Shown here: piece by piece, positions 20,600 through 32,824 of the stretch
Layout of the letters: every line of letters begins with the position of its first letter
Numbering within the stretch: the first letter of the stretch is position 1
Origin: Bromus sterilis
Lineage: Eukaryota > Streptophyta > Magnoliopsida > Poales > Poaceae
Direction of reading: 5' to 3'
Length of the DNA stretch: 64,000 bases
Assembly (NCBI GenBank): GCA_950022295.1
Contig: OX465596.1
Span: forward strand, 218,829,501 to 218,893,500
Program-made: the position numbers and the translations under genes
The notes under the pieces: model-generated
Seen by the model: only the letters and a program-made list of their open reading frames with translations
What the model was told of the DNA's origin: nothing
The model's database searches: none

Positions 20600-21722
20600 G
20601 GGCTCCTTCGGCTGAGACGTGGTTGACTCGAGCCTGGTGATAGTTTGAGTTGGGCTGGGCCCTAACGTTGTTGACTTGTGGTGCTGGTTTTCCCATCTTG
20701 GCGGGGCATTGCCTGGAATAGTGCCCTGGCTTTCCGCAAGTGAAACAAGTGCCATTGCGAATGCAATCTTCCTTGACTTGAGGAGTGACGAACTGCTTCC
20801 CTTGGTTTGCCGGCTTGTTGATCGCGGCGTTGCCATTTGTCCAAGAAGGCTTGAAATCTGTCTGAGCAGGATGCTGAGCGGACTGCCAGACGTGTGGTTT
20901 TGGGAAGGATGGCCCATCGCTGGTCTTCTTAGCTTAGTATTTACGCTTGTGGTCGTCATTCCCAAACTTGTGCTCAATGACAGACTTGGACTCCCGTTCT
21001 GCTATGAGCGCCTTGTTGACAAGAGTCTGGAAGTCCGGGAAGTCCAACATGCTGAGTTGACAACGGAGAGTGGCTTTGAGTCCTCCAAGGAAACGATCTA
21101 TCTTCTCTCTTCTGTGGCCACATCATGAATCGAGTATGTTGCAAGGTGGTTGAACTTGTTGAGGTACTCAGTCACTAACATGCTGCCTTGGACAAGGGCG
21201 AGGAACTCCCTCTGTTTGACCTTCAATACCCCGGTAGGGATGTGGTAGGTGGAAACTTTTCCTTGAACTTTTCCCAGGTAATGTCTTCCTCAGGGGGCCA
21301 TACTACCTTGGTATTGTCCCACCAAATTTTTGCGTTTCCTTAGAGATAGTGAGTGGAAAACGGTACCTTTTCAGCTTCATCATAGTGAGCAATCTCCAAT
21401 TTCTTTTCAATGGTCCTCAGCCAGGCATCAGCTTCAATGGGATCTACTTCTTGGTCAATGCTCGGGCGTCGGGTGCGCTGAAAATCGGATAGCTTGGAGT
21501 GGAATCCTGGTTCTGATACTGTCCCACAATAGTGAGCATGCTTCTCAGTAATTCCATGAGATTCTAGTTTTTCTTTTCTTCAAACATTCTCATGATCTTT
21601 TCGGTGGTTGGTGCCTGCGGCGGATGAGATGGCATCGATTCTGGTGATAGTCCAGCTTGCCTGGCGGATCGACGAACGGGGGTATCGTCGCCACCAGAGT
21701 TCCTGCCTTCACCTCGCCTCAT
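20600..21722 (-). pseudogene. gag: Element B gag, decayed
   Basis: The minus-strand ATG is at 21722 (MRRGEGRNSGGDDTPVRRS), followed by stops and frame changes. Recognisable pieces are the capsid end (LDFPDFQTLVNKALIAERE, about 21000-21060) and an intact CCHC zinc knuckle (CFTCGKPGHYSRQC, about 20706-20747). The start follows an acceptor-like AACAG about eight bases upstream. Confidence 0.8.
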
Positions 21723-22430
21723 CCTATATCTGTTCCCAATAAAGCAACAATATCATGAGCAACCACCATAGGGGAAATAAGTAAAGTGATTGCGAAAGAA
21801 ACTCGAAACACCAGAAAGCGGTAGTGGATGACCATTCGAACCCTTGCGAAAACCAGGGAATAAACCCAGCGGCCTCCAGAACGGTCTTGACAACTCGGAT
21901 CTGGGGCATTACTGAAATAACTCAACCACTGCACGAGACGGCCGAAAATCAGCTCAGAACTTGGGGCAGCGTTGATAATAAGAAGGCAGAGGTCCCCTGA
22001 GACGGGCGAGAATACAGCTTAGAACACAGGGTCTCCACTGCGAAAATAAACTCAGCAACTGCCTGAGACGGCCGAAAAGCAGCTCAGAACACAAGCACGT
22101 TTCTGAAAACAGAAAGGTAAAATAGGCATCCACCCCGGACAGCCGACCAAGAATCAGCTCATAACCAGGCATGGTGCCACTTCCGAAGAGAAAGCGAGCA
22201 GGGGTTCGTTCGGGTCAACATGTCAAAACCATCGAAGAAACGAGTCAAGGGCAACATTAAAAGTAACCAAATAAAAACGCGATGCACACCCATAATTATA
22301 CATAGCATTACAACCTCATACAAAGCAAACTAGTAGGGGATAGCATAACTGATACTGCTCATACGGCATTTGACATCATGCACGGCATTACGAGAGATGC
22401 AATACATACTCATGCTGCTACTCGACATCG
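21723..22430 (-). repeat. Element B leader spacer with four degenerate repeats
   Basis: Between leader ORF and gag, a motif like GAGACGGCCGAAAATCAGC recurs near 21935, 21999, 22065 and 22135, spaced about 65-70 bp. The copies are degenerate. The remainder (about 22180-22430) shows nothing I can name. Confidence 0.5.
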
Positions 22431-23220
22431 CTCTAGTCGTGGAAGTGAAGCGGGCACTGGCAGTCAGCTGAACCATCGGAGTCACCCTCAGAGTCGGAAC
22501 TAGCGATGTGGATCGTGCTGCGAGAAGTGACGTCAAGACGGCGACGCTGACGAGAAGACTCTCCCTCGGGAGGAGGGGGGGTACGTTGTCTAAGCATAGG
22601 AGCAGTAGGGATAGCAGTCAACGCGGCCCACTCCTCTGGGTCTCGCGTCGAGTGACTTCCGGAACAACTGGAGTCTCCGGTGTCAGTATCGGTGCAAAGG
22701 TGGAGGGTGGAGGAGGAGGCGGGGACTGGGCTAGGCTGATAGAAGCAAGTATCTCCCTCGAACGAGCCAGCTCCTCTGCAAGACTAATGATCAACTCGTA
22801 CTGAGCGATCATGTAATGAGTGAGGTGGAAAACTGCCCGATCGCACTCCGAGTCGGGCGGAAAACGAACCTACCCTGTAGAAGATAGGGTGGGGTAGTGG
22901 GAATAACCTGGGAGAGTCTGCATCTCGACCTCCTGTTAGCGCAAGTCGATAAGGGCGTCCAGAGAAGCTTAGAGGATAGCCTTCTCTAGAGTCGAGGCGG
23001 GTCCTCCCTTCCCGGAAAGTGAAAGGCTACCAACCGCGGAGCTCGTGAAAAAGAACGCCTCAGCACGGTACTCGTGCACGAAGTCAGCCAGCTTCTCGCG
23101 GTACACCTGGAACACCGGGTCTTCTCCGTGAGGGTACAGTCGGAGCCAAACTCTGCGGAGCAGCGACGAAAAGCATGTCGACGAGTACTCGTAATCAAAG
23201 GGGTATGGAACAGGTGCCAT
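22431..23220 (-). pseudogene. Extra leader ORF of element B, decayed
   Basis: The minus-strand ATG is at 23220 and lies directly after an AG, with a branch-point-like CTAAC upstream. The first 83 residues (MAPVPYPFDYEYSST...) run to a stop near 22969; the frame then continues through at least one more stop into MIAQYELIISLAEELARS and an acidic, Ser/Asp-rich tail ending about 22437. Pattern shared with the leader ORF of A: a Tyr-Pro segment, a VY-x-E strand, a Phe-rich strand, a Gly turn (SGKGG), then an Ala-rich helix ending in LR. This supports a common origin. It is broken here, so not functional. Confidence 0.6.
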
Positions 23221-23378
23221 CTACACTCACAGGGTTAGCCATTAGTAACAATAACCAATGCGTCTATATGCATGTCAAGCAATCATCCAATGCATCAATC
23301 AAAGAGCACAAGGCAAGCAAGACTCTAGAATAGCATTGATCTAGAGCTGTAGAACTAGCGTGTCCTACAGTCAGCGCG

Positions 23379-23390
23379 GCTCTGATACCA
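23379..23390 (-). other. Element B primer-binding site
   Basis: The minus strand reads TGGTATCAGAGC (initiator methionine tRNA type), five bases inside the LTR edge at 23396. Confidence 0.9.
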
Positions 23391-23395
23391 ATCAT

Positions 23396-24058
23396 TGTGC
23401 CACCCCGGCTCAGAGCAACCGGTTTACCTGACATTGCCAGCCCAGAGATCATGTCTTCTGGCAATGCACAACATATTGGTACAGAAACAACCCCTTTATT
23501 AATAATTATACAGGTACATAGGTTCGGGATACAAATGGCTATGAGGCATGGCGACACATCTCATGTGGCAACAATATCTTCATTATTAATGATACATCTT
23601 GGGGCCTCGATACGAGCGAAGAGATACTCTACGGCAGCGGAATAACGGGGTGATGGAGCTCCACTCCATGGGGACACTGCTGGGATACGGCCTAGTTCGC
23701 GAAGTATGGCACACCAGAGTCTTCATGCTCAGCTTCTCCTGCATCTGGCATGACACTCCAGGTGAGTACATCGAATGTACTTGCAAGCTCACAACAGCCA
23801 CGTCATCAGGGTGAACAATATCAACAACGCAAGCATAACATTCAGCATAAATTCTTAGTTAGCATTGTTACATTACCAACCATCCATGATCATCGCATGA
23901 CCATGAAGCTTACCTCCGAGTCCTCCCTAACACAGCATCCGAGTCATCGCATGACCTTCCAACTATATCGGTCATCGCATGACCAGAAGTTAACTTCATC
24001 ATTTTACCGGTGTGTGTTGACCCACACACCTTGTGACCTAGTACGAACTGTGTCCAAT
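23396..24058 (-). repeat. Element B 5' LTR, first piece
   Basis: It matches 13672-14322 with about 8% difference over the first 260 bp by eye. It ends at the insertion of F, whose target duplication CCAAT is 24054-24058. It resumes at 36675. Confidence 0.9.
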
Positions 24059-27000
24059 TGTCAGAACCCTAATTTAGGTTTGTGATTTTCCAAGCTAGCA
24101 TTTTTTTGCATCATTAAATTTTTTCAAAAGTAAAAGAAATGGGGAAGCAGAAAAGCCTTAAAATAATTTTAATAAAAGGCCAGACAAAAATCTTTTTCCA
24201 AAAATGATTTGAACTTTTTGAAAAGTCTTATAAATGGGCATGATCACATTTCATGTGAAGTGGGTCCCACTCCATGCTTATTGATTTTTCTAAAATTCCA
24301 AAATGCCCTTGGAAATTAAATAAATATTGTATTTGCAATTGGAATTTAATAAATACAATTCCAATCATTCTAAAACTTTGTGAGGGGATTTATATATGTC
24401 CCACTAGCTCGCATTAAAGTTTTTAGAATTTTATAAAATGTTTTGGTTTAAAATCAAAACAAAACAAACAGAACAGAAAAGATAAAAAGAGAAAACAGAA
24501 AGAGAGAGAGAACCTTACCCACTTACCTGGCCCATGTGGCCCAGTCTGGCTTCTGGCCCAGCCCAGCCCACAGGGGATGGCAGGGTCGTCTTCAACCCGA
24601 GGCCAGGCAGGCAGCTCGCCGCCGTGGCGAGCATGCCCACGCCGTGCGACGTCCTGCTTGCCCCCCTGGCCTCCTTTTCCTCCCCGTGGACGCCTGGAGA
24701 CGTCCAGGGTCTTCTTCCCCTCTCCCAGTTCTTCTTCCTCCTTTGTCTCGCCAGTTCTGCGCGCACCCGAGACGCTTACCTCGCTGCCGACGTGAGCCGA
24801 CACGGCCATAGGCCTCCTCAAGCTGCAACACCTTGTCCAGAAGCTTCGCCAAGATCTTATTCGTTGAGCCGCCGCCCCAATTTGAGCAGAGGAGCCACTC
24901 CAGCGACGCCAGCCCCAAGTCCTCGCCGCCGGCCGCCGTGGAGCTCGAGCTCAAATTCTCCCCCTTCGGTCATCCTCCGGCTGCCCCGATTTCACCTTCG
25001 CCTTCACCGTGAGCTCCCGCTCGTTTTACCCCTCCTAGCTCCCCTCCTCGTGCTCCCTGTCACCGTTCGCCATGTACAGAGGCCACGGCCGCCGTCGGGC
25101 TTGAACCCTCCGTCGCTCTCGTGCCCGTCTTGGTGCACAGATGGCACCAATGGGTGAGGGTGGACAAGGGCTACACCCCCAGTGCCCCTGGTCTTGTCTC
25201 CCGTGCCCTCCAGCCAACTCCGGCGAGTTCACCGGCGAGTCGCCGGCAAGCCCGAGCCTAAACCCCCTCCTCTCTCTCTCTGACCAGTGGGCCCAAGTCC
25301 ATTAACCTTAATGACCTAGCTAACTAACCCCCCTGACCCACTGACTTGTGGGGCCAGCCCCCCTAAAATAATTTTAGTTAGTTAATTAACTCTCTGGTTA
25401 ACCCAGATAGGCTGACAAGAGGGCCCCACTGACAGGGTTCACTGGTCAGCCCCCAGACGTCATGCTGATGTCAGCATGACGCAGTAAATCTTAAATCAAT
25501 TATTAACTCAGAAAATACAAAAAATTGGCTAAACTTTGAATATTAATATCTTTTAAACCATAACTCCAAATGAAATGATTTTTACATGAAAAATGATCTG
25601 AAGAAAATGCTCTATCCAAATATGAAACTTTCAACCATGTTTGAATTGATTATGTTGAAGAACCAGTAGCTTTTTCTATATGGAATATTTGATATAATTC
25701 AATTCAAATGCCAACACCAATTCAACTTGAACCATTGCAATGCAATACATTTCACATGGACATAAGAAGCACAACACACCCATGATCATCTTCAAATCAT
25801 GCCATATTGTTTGAGCATTGTAATTTATCAATTGTGTGCTTTACTTCCAGTGATTCGGTGATTGCATCTTCTCGATAGAGTTGATCTCGGAGACGAGTTC
25901 AAATACACGTCAGAAGTACAGTACCTCGTGATAGTCAGCAAGGCAAGCACCCCCTCTTTGATCATGTCGATAAAATCCCAGTTCCCTCTCATTCTCGCCT
26001 ATGCATGTTTAGGATGTCACCATGATACGTTCTACCACTAGTTGAACCTATTCCTTTGCATGACCTATCATTTTGTCACAGTAGTAAGCAAACCACAATC
26101 CTAGCAGATCTAGGAGTTGTTTGATATCATGTGGCCCCTGAAACTATTACATCTTATTGCATGCTTAGTGGTTACAATGAGGCTACTTTGTTGTGAGTCG
26201 GGATGGTAGTGCTCATGTGAATGATGGTGGTAACGTGTTGGTGAATTTGACCTAAACAAGGTGAACGATGAGAGGCTTTGTAGGAGTACACAGTGGGTTT
26301 TCTCGTTGAACACCGCCTTAAGCCCGAGTTCTAGTGTTGTTATCCAAGACTAAGAGTACGACTACACATTGGGCTCACTGACCCCTCTTATCCTAGTACC
26401 TCACCCCGGACCAATTCCAGGAATCACAAGTAGTTCGAACTTTAAACGATCTCAAGCAGGTACATCAAGGTAAGTGGTGGACGTAGGTTGTGGGCACGTT
26501 GCATCAAGTGATCATGATCGAGTTGAGCTTGATGGCGGTCACACAACATTTGAGTCCGCATCAAAAAAATCGGCCGGATTCCGATTGTGGTCCCAACTCA
26601 AATAGGCGACTCCCTAGGACTAGAGATGGTGCTGTGAGTGAAGTGTCGTGGCAACATCCTCGCCGGTACTCTCTTGAAGGGTCCACTCCTAGGCGGTAAC
26701 TTATGCGTGTGTGTGTAGCAGTACACCCTTGCAGGGTTAATGAACTATTCGAATAGCCATGTCCACGGGTATGGACTACTTGGAGACCTTTACTTGATCA
26801 TAGACAACTTCAATGGTTACTCTAAAATTGCCAAGATAAGTGTGAGTGCTATGGCGTGCTTCCTCGTGGGGAAGTCGAGGAAGTATCCATAGTGGTGTAT
26901 TGGTTGGAGACTTGTTACTTGGACTCGTGTACGCTCCTTACCTCTTTCTGGTATTCGTAATACAGGACTAGCCAAGTCAAAGCTGGCACTTCTACAATGA

Positions 27001-27910
27001 AACCACACCTACCTTTGCCTTGATACATGTGCATGAGTAGTATAGTTCCTATGTAATTCTTGCTGAGTACGTATTTGTACTCACGTTTTCTTATTCTATG
27101 TTTTCAAGACGAGACCACTGAACCTGATGGTGGCCTCTACCTCGAGCTCGGCGTGGACCAAGTCGCATAGTTCCAGACAGCAGCCTGTGCCCTTTGGAGG
27201 GTCGTTGTATTTTTCTTTCAGTCTTCTTAAGCCATTTGTTAAACTTGTCTTTACTAAGACATAATTTTCTTCCGGTGATGTTTGATGTAATGTTGGATCA
27301 CAACCATGTGATCTCTGCTTGTAATACCACTACTATGTCTGCTCTGTTTAGCAGAAGTTATAAAGACTATGGGTTTGTAGAGTTCATGTTGTGATTACCT
27401 GTTGTTTACACTGGACATGTATGTTGTGTGTATGATTATAACGTGCATGTCTTAGTGTGGGGTTCGATAGCTTAGTTGTGTTCTTGCCGGTGGTCTTTCA
27501 TACACCAAGTGGCCCTTAGATGTGCGCAGCTTGGGGCATCGCGATGCGATTTCTCGTCACTCTGTCACGTGGCACACTTTGTTGTATGATTGAGCCCGCC
27601 CGAGATCCCGACTAGGTGATCGGGCTGGAGTCTGTTTATGTAAGTGTTATAATTCAATCGAGAATATGGTTGAGGCGACTTGGCTATGAGTATGGGATTT
27701 CACCACCCATAATCATTTAGACTTGTGAGCGGGTGATGAGGACCCATCTCAGTTGATCATCCGGCCTGGATGGGATCCCCCTCACGTTTGATGCTTTCCG
27801 AGAGTGTTCTGTTCTTGGCCTTGTCTGCTTAGACAAGTGGGTACGACTCTCGGCTCTCCATATGATTGTGTTGTAACAGGAATTACATACGCAAACCCTG
27901 GGTCCCGACA
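24059..27910 (+). repeat. Element F 5' LTR, 3852 bp
   Basis: Runs from TGTCAGAACC to GGTCCCGACA. A TATA-like TTTATATATG lies near 24390. A GC-rich open stretch lies at about 24530-25260 (207-codon frame, no recognised domain). The palindrome module is at 26726-26776. It differs from the 3' copy by about 11 bases in the first 190. Confidence 0.95.
26726..26776 (+). promoter_or_regulatory. Triple-palindrome LTR module, element F (5' copy)
   Basis: P2 is perfect (26745-26756). P3 is GTCC-8 nt-GGAC (26761-26776). P1 (CCCTTGCAGGG) has lost perfect symmetry; the 3' copy keeps it. Confidence 0.65.
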
Positions 27911-27914
27911 GACT

Positions 27915-27926
27915 TGGTATCAGAGC
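27915..27926 (+). other. Element F primer-binding site
   Basis: TGGTATCAGAGC, four bases after the LTR end, initiator methionine tRNA type. Confidence 0.93.
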
Positions 27927-28355
27927 AGGACTGTCTGTAGGATTATCAAACTCTTGGCCGATGTCGAGTCTAGCATTCTATAGTTATATGGTTACATTGG
28001 GTATAAGGGAACAACGTAAGACTTCTTTTTTCTCCTTAACCCATCGATCTGAGTTCTGAGTCACCCTCATCTTGTTCTACGGGAAGATAGGACTAGGCTC
28101 ATCTATGTCTTTACTAGGACATCTCATTGTTTTCTTCTTTGAAGCTGTAGGAGTGTTGTGGTCTTCCAGAGTCATCATTCCATAGTGTTCTTAGGAAGTG
28201 ATGTTTGTTATCTTGTTGGTTGTCTCATTTTTCATACCGACATAGCCGTTGTGTTGTCCGACTGTGACTTCAATGCCGTTGCATTATAGTCTTGTTGTCT
28301 TAACTTAGAAGTGTATCATAAATCCTATTCATATTGTTTATTCTTATCACACAGA
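27927..28355 (+). other. Element F leader, no leader ORF
   Basis: This is only about 430 bp, against about 1520 bp in A. I see no counterpart of the leader ORF. It ends in an acceptor-like TTATCACACAG one base before the gag ATG. Confidence 0.6.
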
Positions 28356-29400
28356 ATGTCAGGTGGAAATCGTTGTGTTGATTTCATTCTTGGTAGTAGA
28401 GATGATGAAGATCCTCCACCACCGCCTTCTGCAGAGGAAATCATGATGGAGGTTGAACAGAATCGTCGTGATCAGACACGCCTTCTTGAGCGTATTGAGC
28501 AGAACACTTCTCGTCGGCGAAATAGTGTTGTTACCATCCAGGACTTCATTCTCCTCAACCCGCCAGTATTTCGATGTTCTTCTGAGCCCCTTGATGCCGA
28601 TGATTGGCTTCGTTCCCTCGAGCGTAAGCTTGAGACGGCCCATGTTTCTCCCGGTGATCGTGTGCTATTCGCGGCATACTTTCTGGAAGGTGCTGCTCTT
28701 CAGTGGTGGGAGAATTTTGTACCAATGCAGCCTGTAGGTCACGTGGTGACTTGGCAAGAGTTCTGTGATGACTTCTGAGGGTATCATATTCCGGATCAGC
28801 TGATGGAGCGCAAGAGAGAACAATTTTGCAATCTGACCCAAGGAAAGATGTCTGTTCATGAGTATCGGACTGAGTTCACTCGTCTAGCACGCTATGCCCA
28901 AGAGGAAGTATCCACCGATGCCAAGAAGCAGGCAAGGTTCCGCAAGGGACTTAGCCCCGTCCTTTGTCATGACTTGAATCTTCACGAATTCATCAACTTC
29001 CAGGATTTAGTCAACAAATCCTTCAAGGCCGAGTATGGAAATGAGTTCTATGAAGAGTCTTGTAAGCGTGATCGTGAGTTTGCACCATCTTCTAGCTCAG
29101 GTTCTCGGAAACGCTGTGTATGGATTCCCTTCAGTGACGTCAGTCATGCTGTAAGTGCTTCTAGACCACCAACCACCATATATCGTCCACCTCAACCCAA
29201 TCTTCCTCCTTGGAATTTTATTGGACAATCAAGTGCTCATGTTCCTTTCATTCCACGTGGTGTTTGTTTCCAATGTGGACAATCAGGCCACAATTTTCGA
29301 GAATGTCCCCAACATCATGTAGCCACCACTCCTAATCCAAAGAAATCCTTTCGTCGTGGTAAGCCACTACCCAAATGTTCCAATGTCAAGCCTCCTGTTT
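28356..29400 (+). pseudogene. gag: Element F gag with one internal stop
   Basis: It starts at MSGGNRC (28356). The gag core is as in A: PPVFRCSSEPLDADDWLRSLERK, EGAALQWWENF, FCNLTQGKMSVHEYRTEF. A TGA at 28776-28778 interrupts the core and the frame continues unchanged. The zinc knuckle is intact (CFQCGQSGHNFREC, about 29265-29307), unlike in A. The gag-to-pol boundary is approximate because both share one frame. Confidence 0.88.
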
Positions 29401-32400
29401 ATGAATATGGTTATGTGAATCATGTATCCATTCTAGATTCCCATAAGGCAACCGACATTGTGCTCGGTACCCTTCCTGTCAACTTCATTCCAGCTTCTGT
29501 TCTTTTTTGTCCAGGAGCATCTCATTCTTTTATGTCTGAGAGTTTCGCAACCGATCATGGTATTCCTTTCGAATCCTTGTGTACTCCTTTAGTAGTGCGC
29601 ACCCCAGGATCTGAATGGCGCACCACCATGGTGAGTCATGAGAATGAAATTGCAATTGAGGGTTTAGTATTTCTTGCTTCACTTATAGCCCTCAAGTCTT
29701 CAGACATTGATGTCATCCTAGGAATGGATTGGTTATCAAGACAGAATGTTGTCCTTGATTGTAAAGCCAAGTCAGTTAAACTCACCCATCCTTCAGGCCA
29801 GACAATTGACTACACCTCACAAAGCTCTAGAACCTAGCTGCATTCTTTGAATGTGCTTCTCCTTCCTGACATTGAAGATATTCCGGTGGTTCGTGACTTC
29901 CGGGATGTCTTTCCAGAAGAGTTTCCAGGCATACCACCTGACAGATCTGTAGAGTTTGTGGTAGATCTTATCCCAGGAACAGCCCCAATATCCAGACGCC
30001 CATATAGAATGGCCTCGCGTGAGTTAGCTGAGCTCAAAATCCAACTTGAAGCTTCGTTGGCAAAAGGCTTCATCCGCCCTAGCTCATCGCCATGGGGTTG
30101 CATGTTCTGTTCGTAACGAAGAAAGATGGAACAGAAAGGATGTGTGTAGACTATCGTCCGCTAAATCTAGCGACGATAAAGAACAAATACCCACTTCCCA
30201 TGATCAATGATCTTTATGATCAACTTGATGGATCCTCTGTCTTCTCCAAAATGGATTTGAGATTAGGCTATCATCAAATCAAAATCAGAAACGAGGACAT
30301 TCCCAAAACGGCTTTCACTACTCGTTTTGGTCTTTATGAGTACACCGTTATGTCCTTCGGTTTAACCAATGCCCCCGCCACATTCTCGCACTTGATGAAT
30401 TCGATCTTCATGGAGTACCAAGATAAATTTGTTGTAGTTTATCTTGATGACACTCTCATCTACTCGAAGAATGAAGAAGAGCATGCAGAACATCTTAGGT
30501 TGGTATTGATGAAACTTTGAGAGCATCGCCTTTATGCCAAGTTCTCTAAATGTGAATTCTGGCTACCAGAAGTGACCTATTTAGGCCACGTGATTTCTGC
30601 CAAAGGCATTGCTGTCAATCCCGAGAGAGTTCAGGCCGTCCTTGAGTGGACACCAACTGAATCGGTTAAGCAAGTTAGGAGTTTTCTTGGCTTAGCAAGC
30701 TATTGTCGCCGCTTCTTTGAGAACTTCTCCAAAGTTGCAAAGCCTCTAACTGAACTCCTCAAGAAAGATAAGAAATTCGAATGGACCCCCAAGTGCGAGG
30801 AAAGCTTTCAAGAGCTAAAAAGAAGATTGACTTCTGCACCCGTACTTTCGCCTACAGACACCAAAAACAATTTCGAGATCTATTGTGATGCTTCACGGCA
30901 AGGGTTAGGATGCATATTTATGCAAGACAGACATGTGGTGACTTATGCTTCACGACAGTTGCGGCCACATGAGGAGAACTATCCTACCCATGATCTTGAA
31001 CTCGCTGCCGTAGTTCATGCCCTGACAACTTGGCGACATTACCTCCTTGGTAATCGTTGTGAGATCTATTTCGACCACCAAAGCCTCAAATACATATTCA
31101 CCCAGCCAGATCTTAATCTCAGGAAAAGACGCTGGATTGAGTTGATAAAAGATTATGAATTAGGAACTTCTTATACCCCAGGCAAAGCCAATGTAATGGT
31201 TGATGCACTAAGTCGTAAGTCGTATTGTAACAACCTCATGTTACAACAGTATCAACCACTTCTCTATGAGGAACTACGAAAGCTTAATCTTGAGATTGTT
31301 CCTTATGGATTCCTTTCCACCTTGGTAGTGAAATCAACTCTTGAGGATCAAATCAAATCTGCACAGAAACGTCCTCGAGGTATCCGACACATCAAAGAAA
31401 ACATTGCTAGTGGTAAGGCTAAATGTTTTTCCCTAGACAATGAACGTATTGTATACTTCGAGAACAGGATAGTAGTACCGAAGAATAAGAACCTTAGACA
31501 GCTGATCTTTAAAGAAGCCCATGAATCTCCCCTCTCGATTCATCCCGGTAGTACTAAGATGTACCAAGATCAACGCCAGAGATTTTGGTGGACTAGGATG
31601 AAGAGAGAAATTTCTCAGTTCATTGTTGAATGTGATGTTTGTCGTCGCGTTAAGGCAGAACATCAAAGACCTGCTAGTACTCTTAGACCTTTTCCTATCC
31701 CCGAGTGGAAATGGGATAAAGTCGGTATGGACTTCATCACTGGCTTTCCAAAAACCCAGAAAGGAAATGATGCCATCTTCGTTGTCATTGATCGACTTTC
31801 CAAAGTTGCTCACTCCCATCCTGTTCGCGAGTCTATAACTTCTAATCAGTTAGCGGACTTGTATGTCTCCCGAATCATGTCACTTCATGGTGTTCCTTTG
31901 GAAATCAATTCAGACCGTGGTAATCTTTTCACTTTTCGATTTTGGGAAAGTTTCTAGAATGCTATGGGAACCCACGTCTCCTTTAGCACTGCTTTTCACC
32001 CACAATTCACTGGTCAAGTAGAAAGGGTCAATCAAATTATTGAAGACACGCTCAAAGCTTGTGTTATCTCTTTCAGAAAGAAATGGGAGAATTCTCTTCC
32101 TTTTGCCGAATTTGCGTATAACAATAGCTTCCAATCTAGTTTGGGCATGGCTCCTTTTGAATTTCTCTATGGACGGAACTGTCGAACACCCCTAAACTGG
32201 TCCGAAACCGGTGAAAGACAATTCTTTGGACCGGATATGATTCAGGATGCAGAAGAGCAGGTTCGCATTGTTCGTGAGAAATTGAAAACAGCCCAGTCTC
32301 GTCAGAAAAGCTATTATGATCGTCATCATAGGGAAGAAAGCTATAATCTGGATGAGAAGGCTTACCTTCGGGTTACTCCTCTGAAGGGTACCCATCGTTT

Positions 32401-32824
32401 CGGTATCAAAGGCAAGTTGGCCCCATGTTACATCGGTCCCTTTCGCATTCTCACTAAACGTGGAGAAGCTGCCTACCAATTGGAACTACTCCCTCACCTC
32501 TCCCAGGTTCATGATGTCTTCCACGTCTCTCAACTCAGGCGTTGCTTCAAGGACCCCATCCGTGAAGTAGACCACGAAACGCTTGATCTCCAAGATAACC
32601 TTTCATATGGAGAGTACCCTGTTCGTATTCTTGATGTAGCCGAGTGTAGCACCAGACGTCAGAAGATCAGATTCCTCAAAGTGCAGTGGTCACATCATTC
32701 AGAGAAAGAAGCCACCTGGGAACGAGAGGATCATCTACGAGCTGAGTACCCCGCCCTCTTCCCGACGACTTCTGAATCTCGGGACGAGATTCTTTTGAGT
32801 GGGGGAGATTTGTCAGAACCGTAA
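29401..32824 (+). pseudogene. pol: Element F pol, broken
   Basis: It is collinear with A pol. Breaks: the protease catalytic Asp is replaced by Cys (codon 29508-29510, CPGASHSF); a TAG at 29835-29837; a one-base deletion near 30103 that shifts the frame; a TGA at 30518-30520; and a TAG at 31955-31957 in the integrase core. RT has YLDDT in place of YLDDI. RNase H, the integrase zinc finger and the chromodomain-like C-terminus (WSHHSEKEATWERE) are readable. The frame ends 14 bp inside the 3' LTR. Confidence 0.9.
32797..32810 (+). other. Element F polypurine tract
   Basis: GAGTGGGGGAGA, followed by TT, lies before the LTR start at 32811. It is close to the tract of A. Confidence 0.85.
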
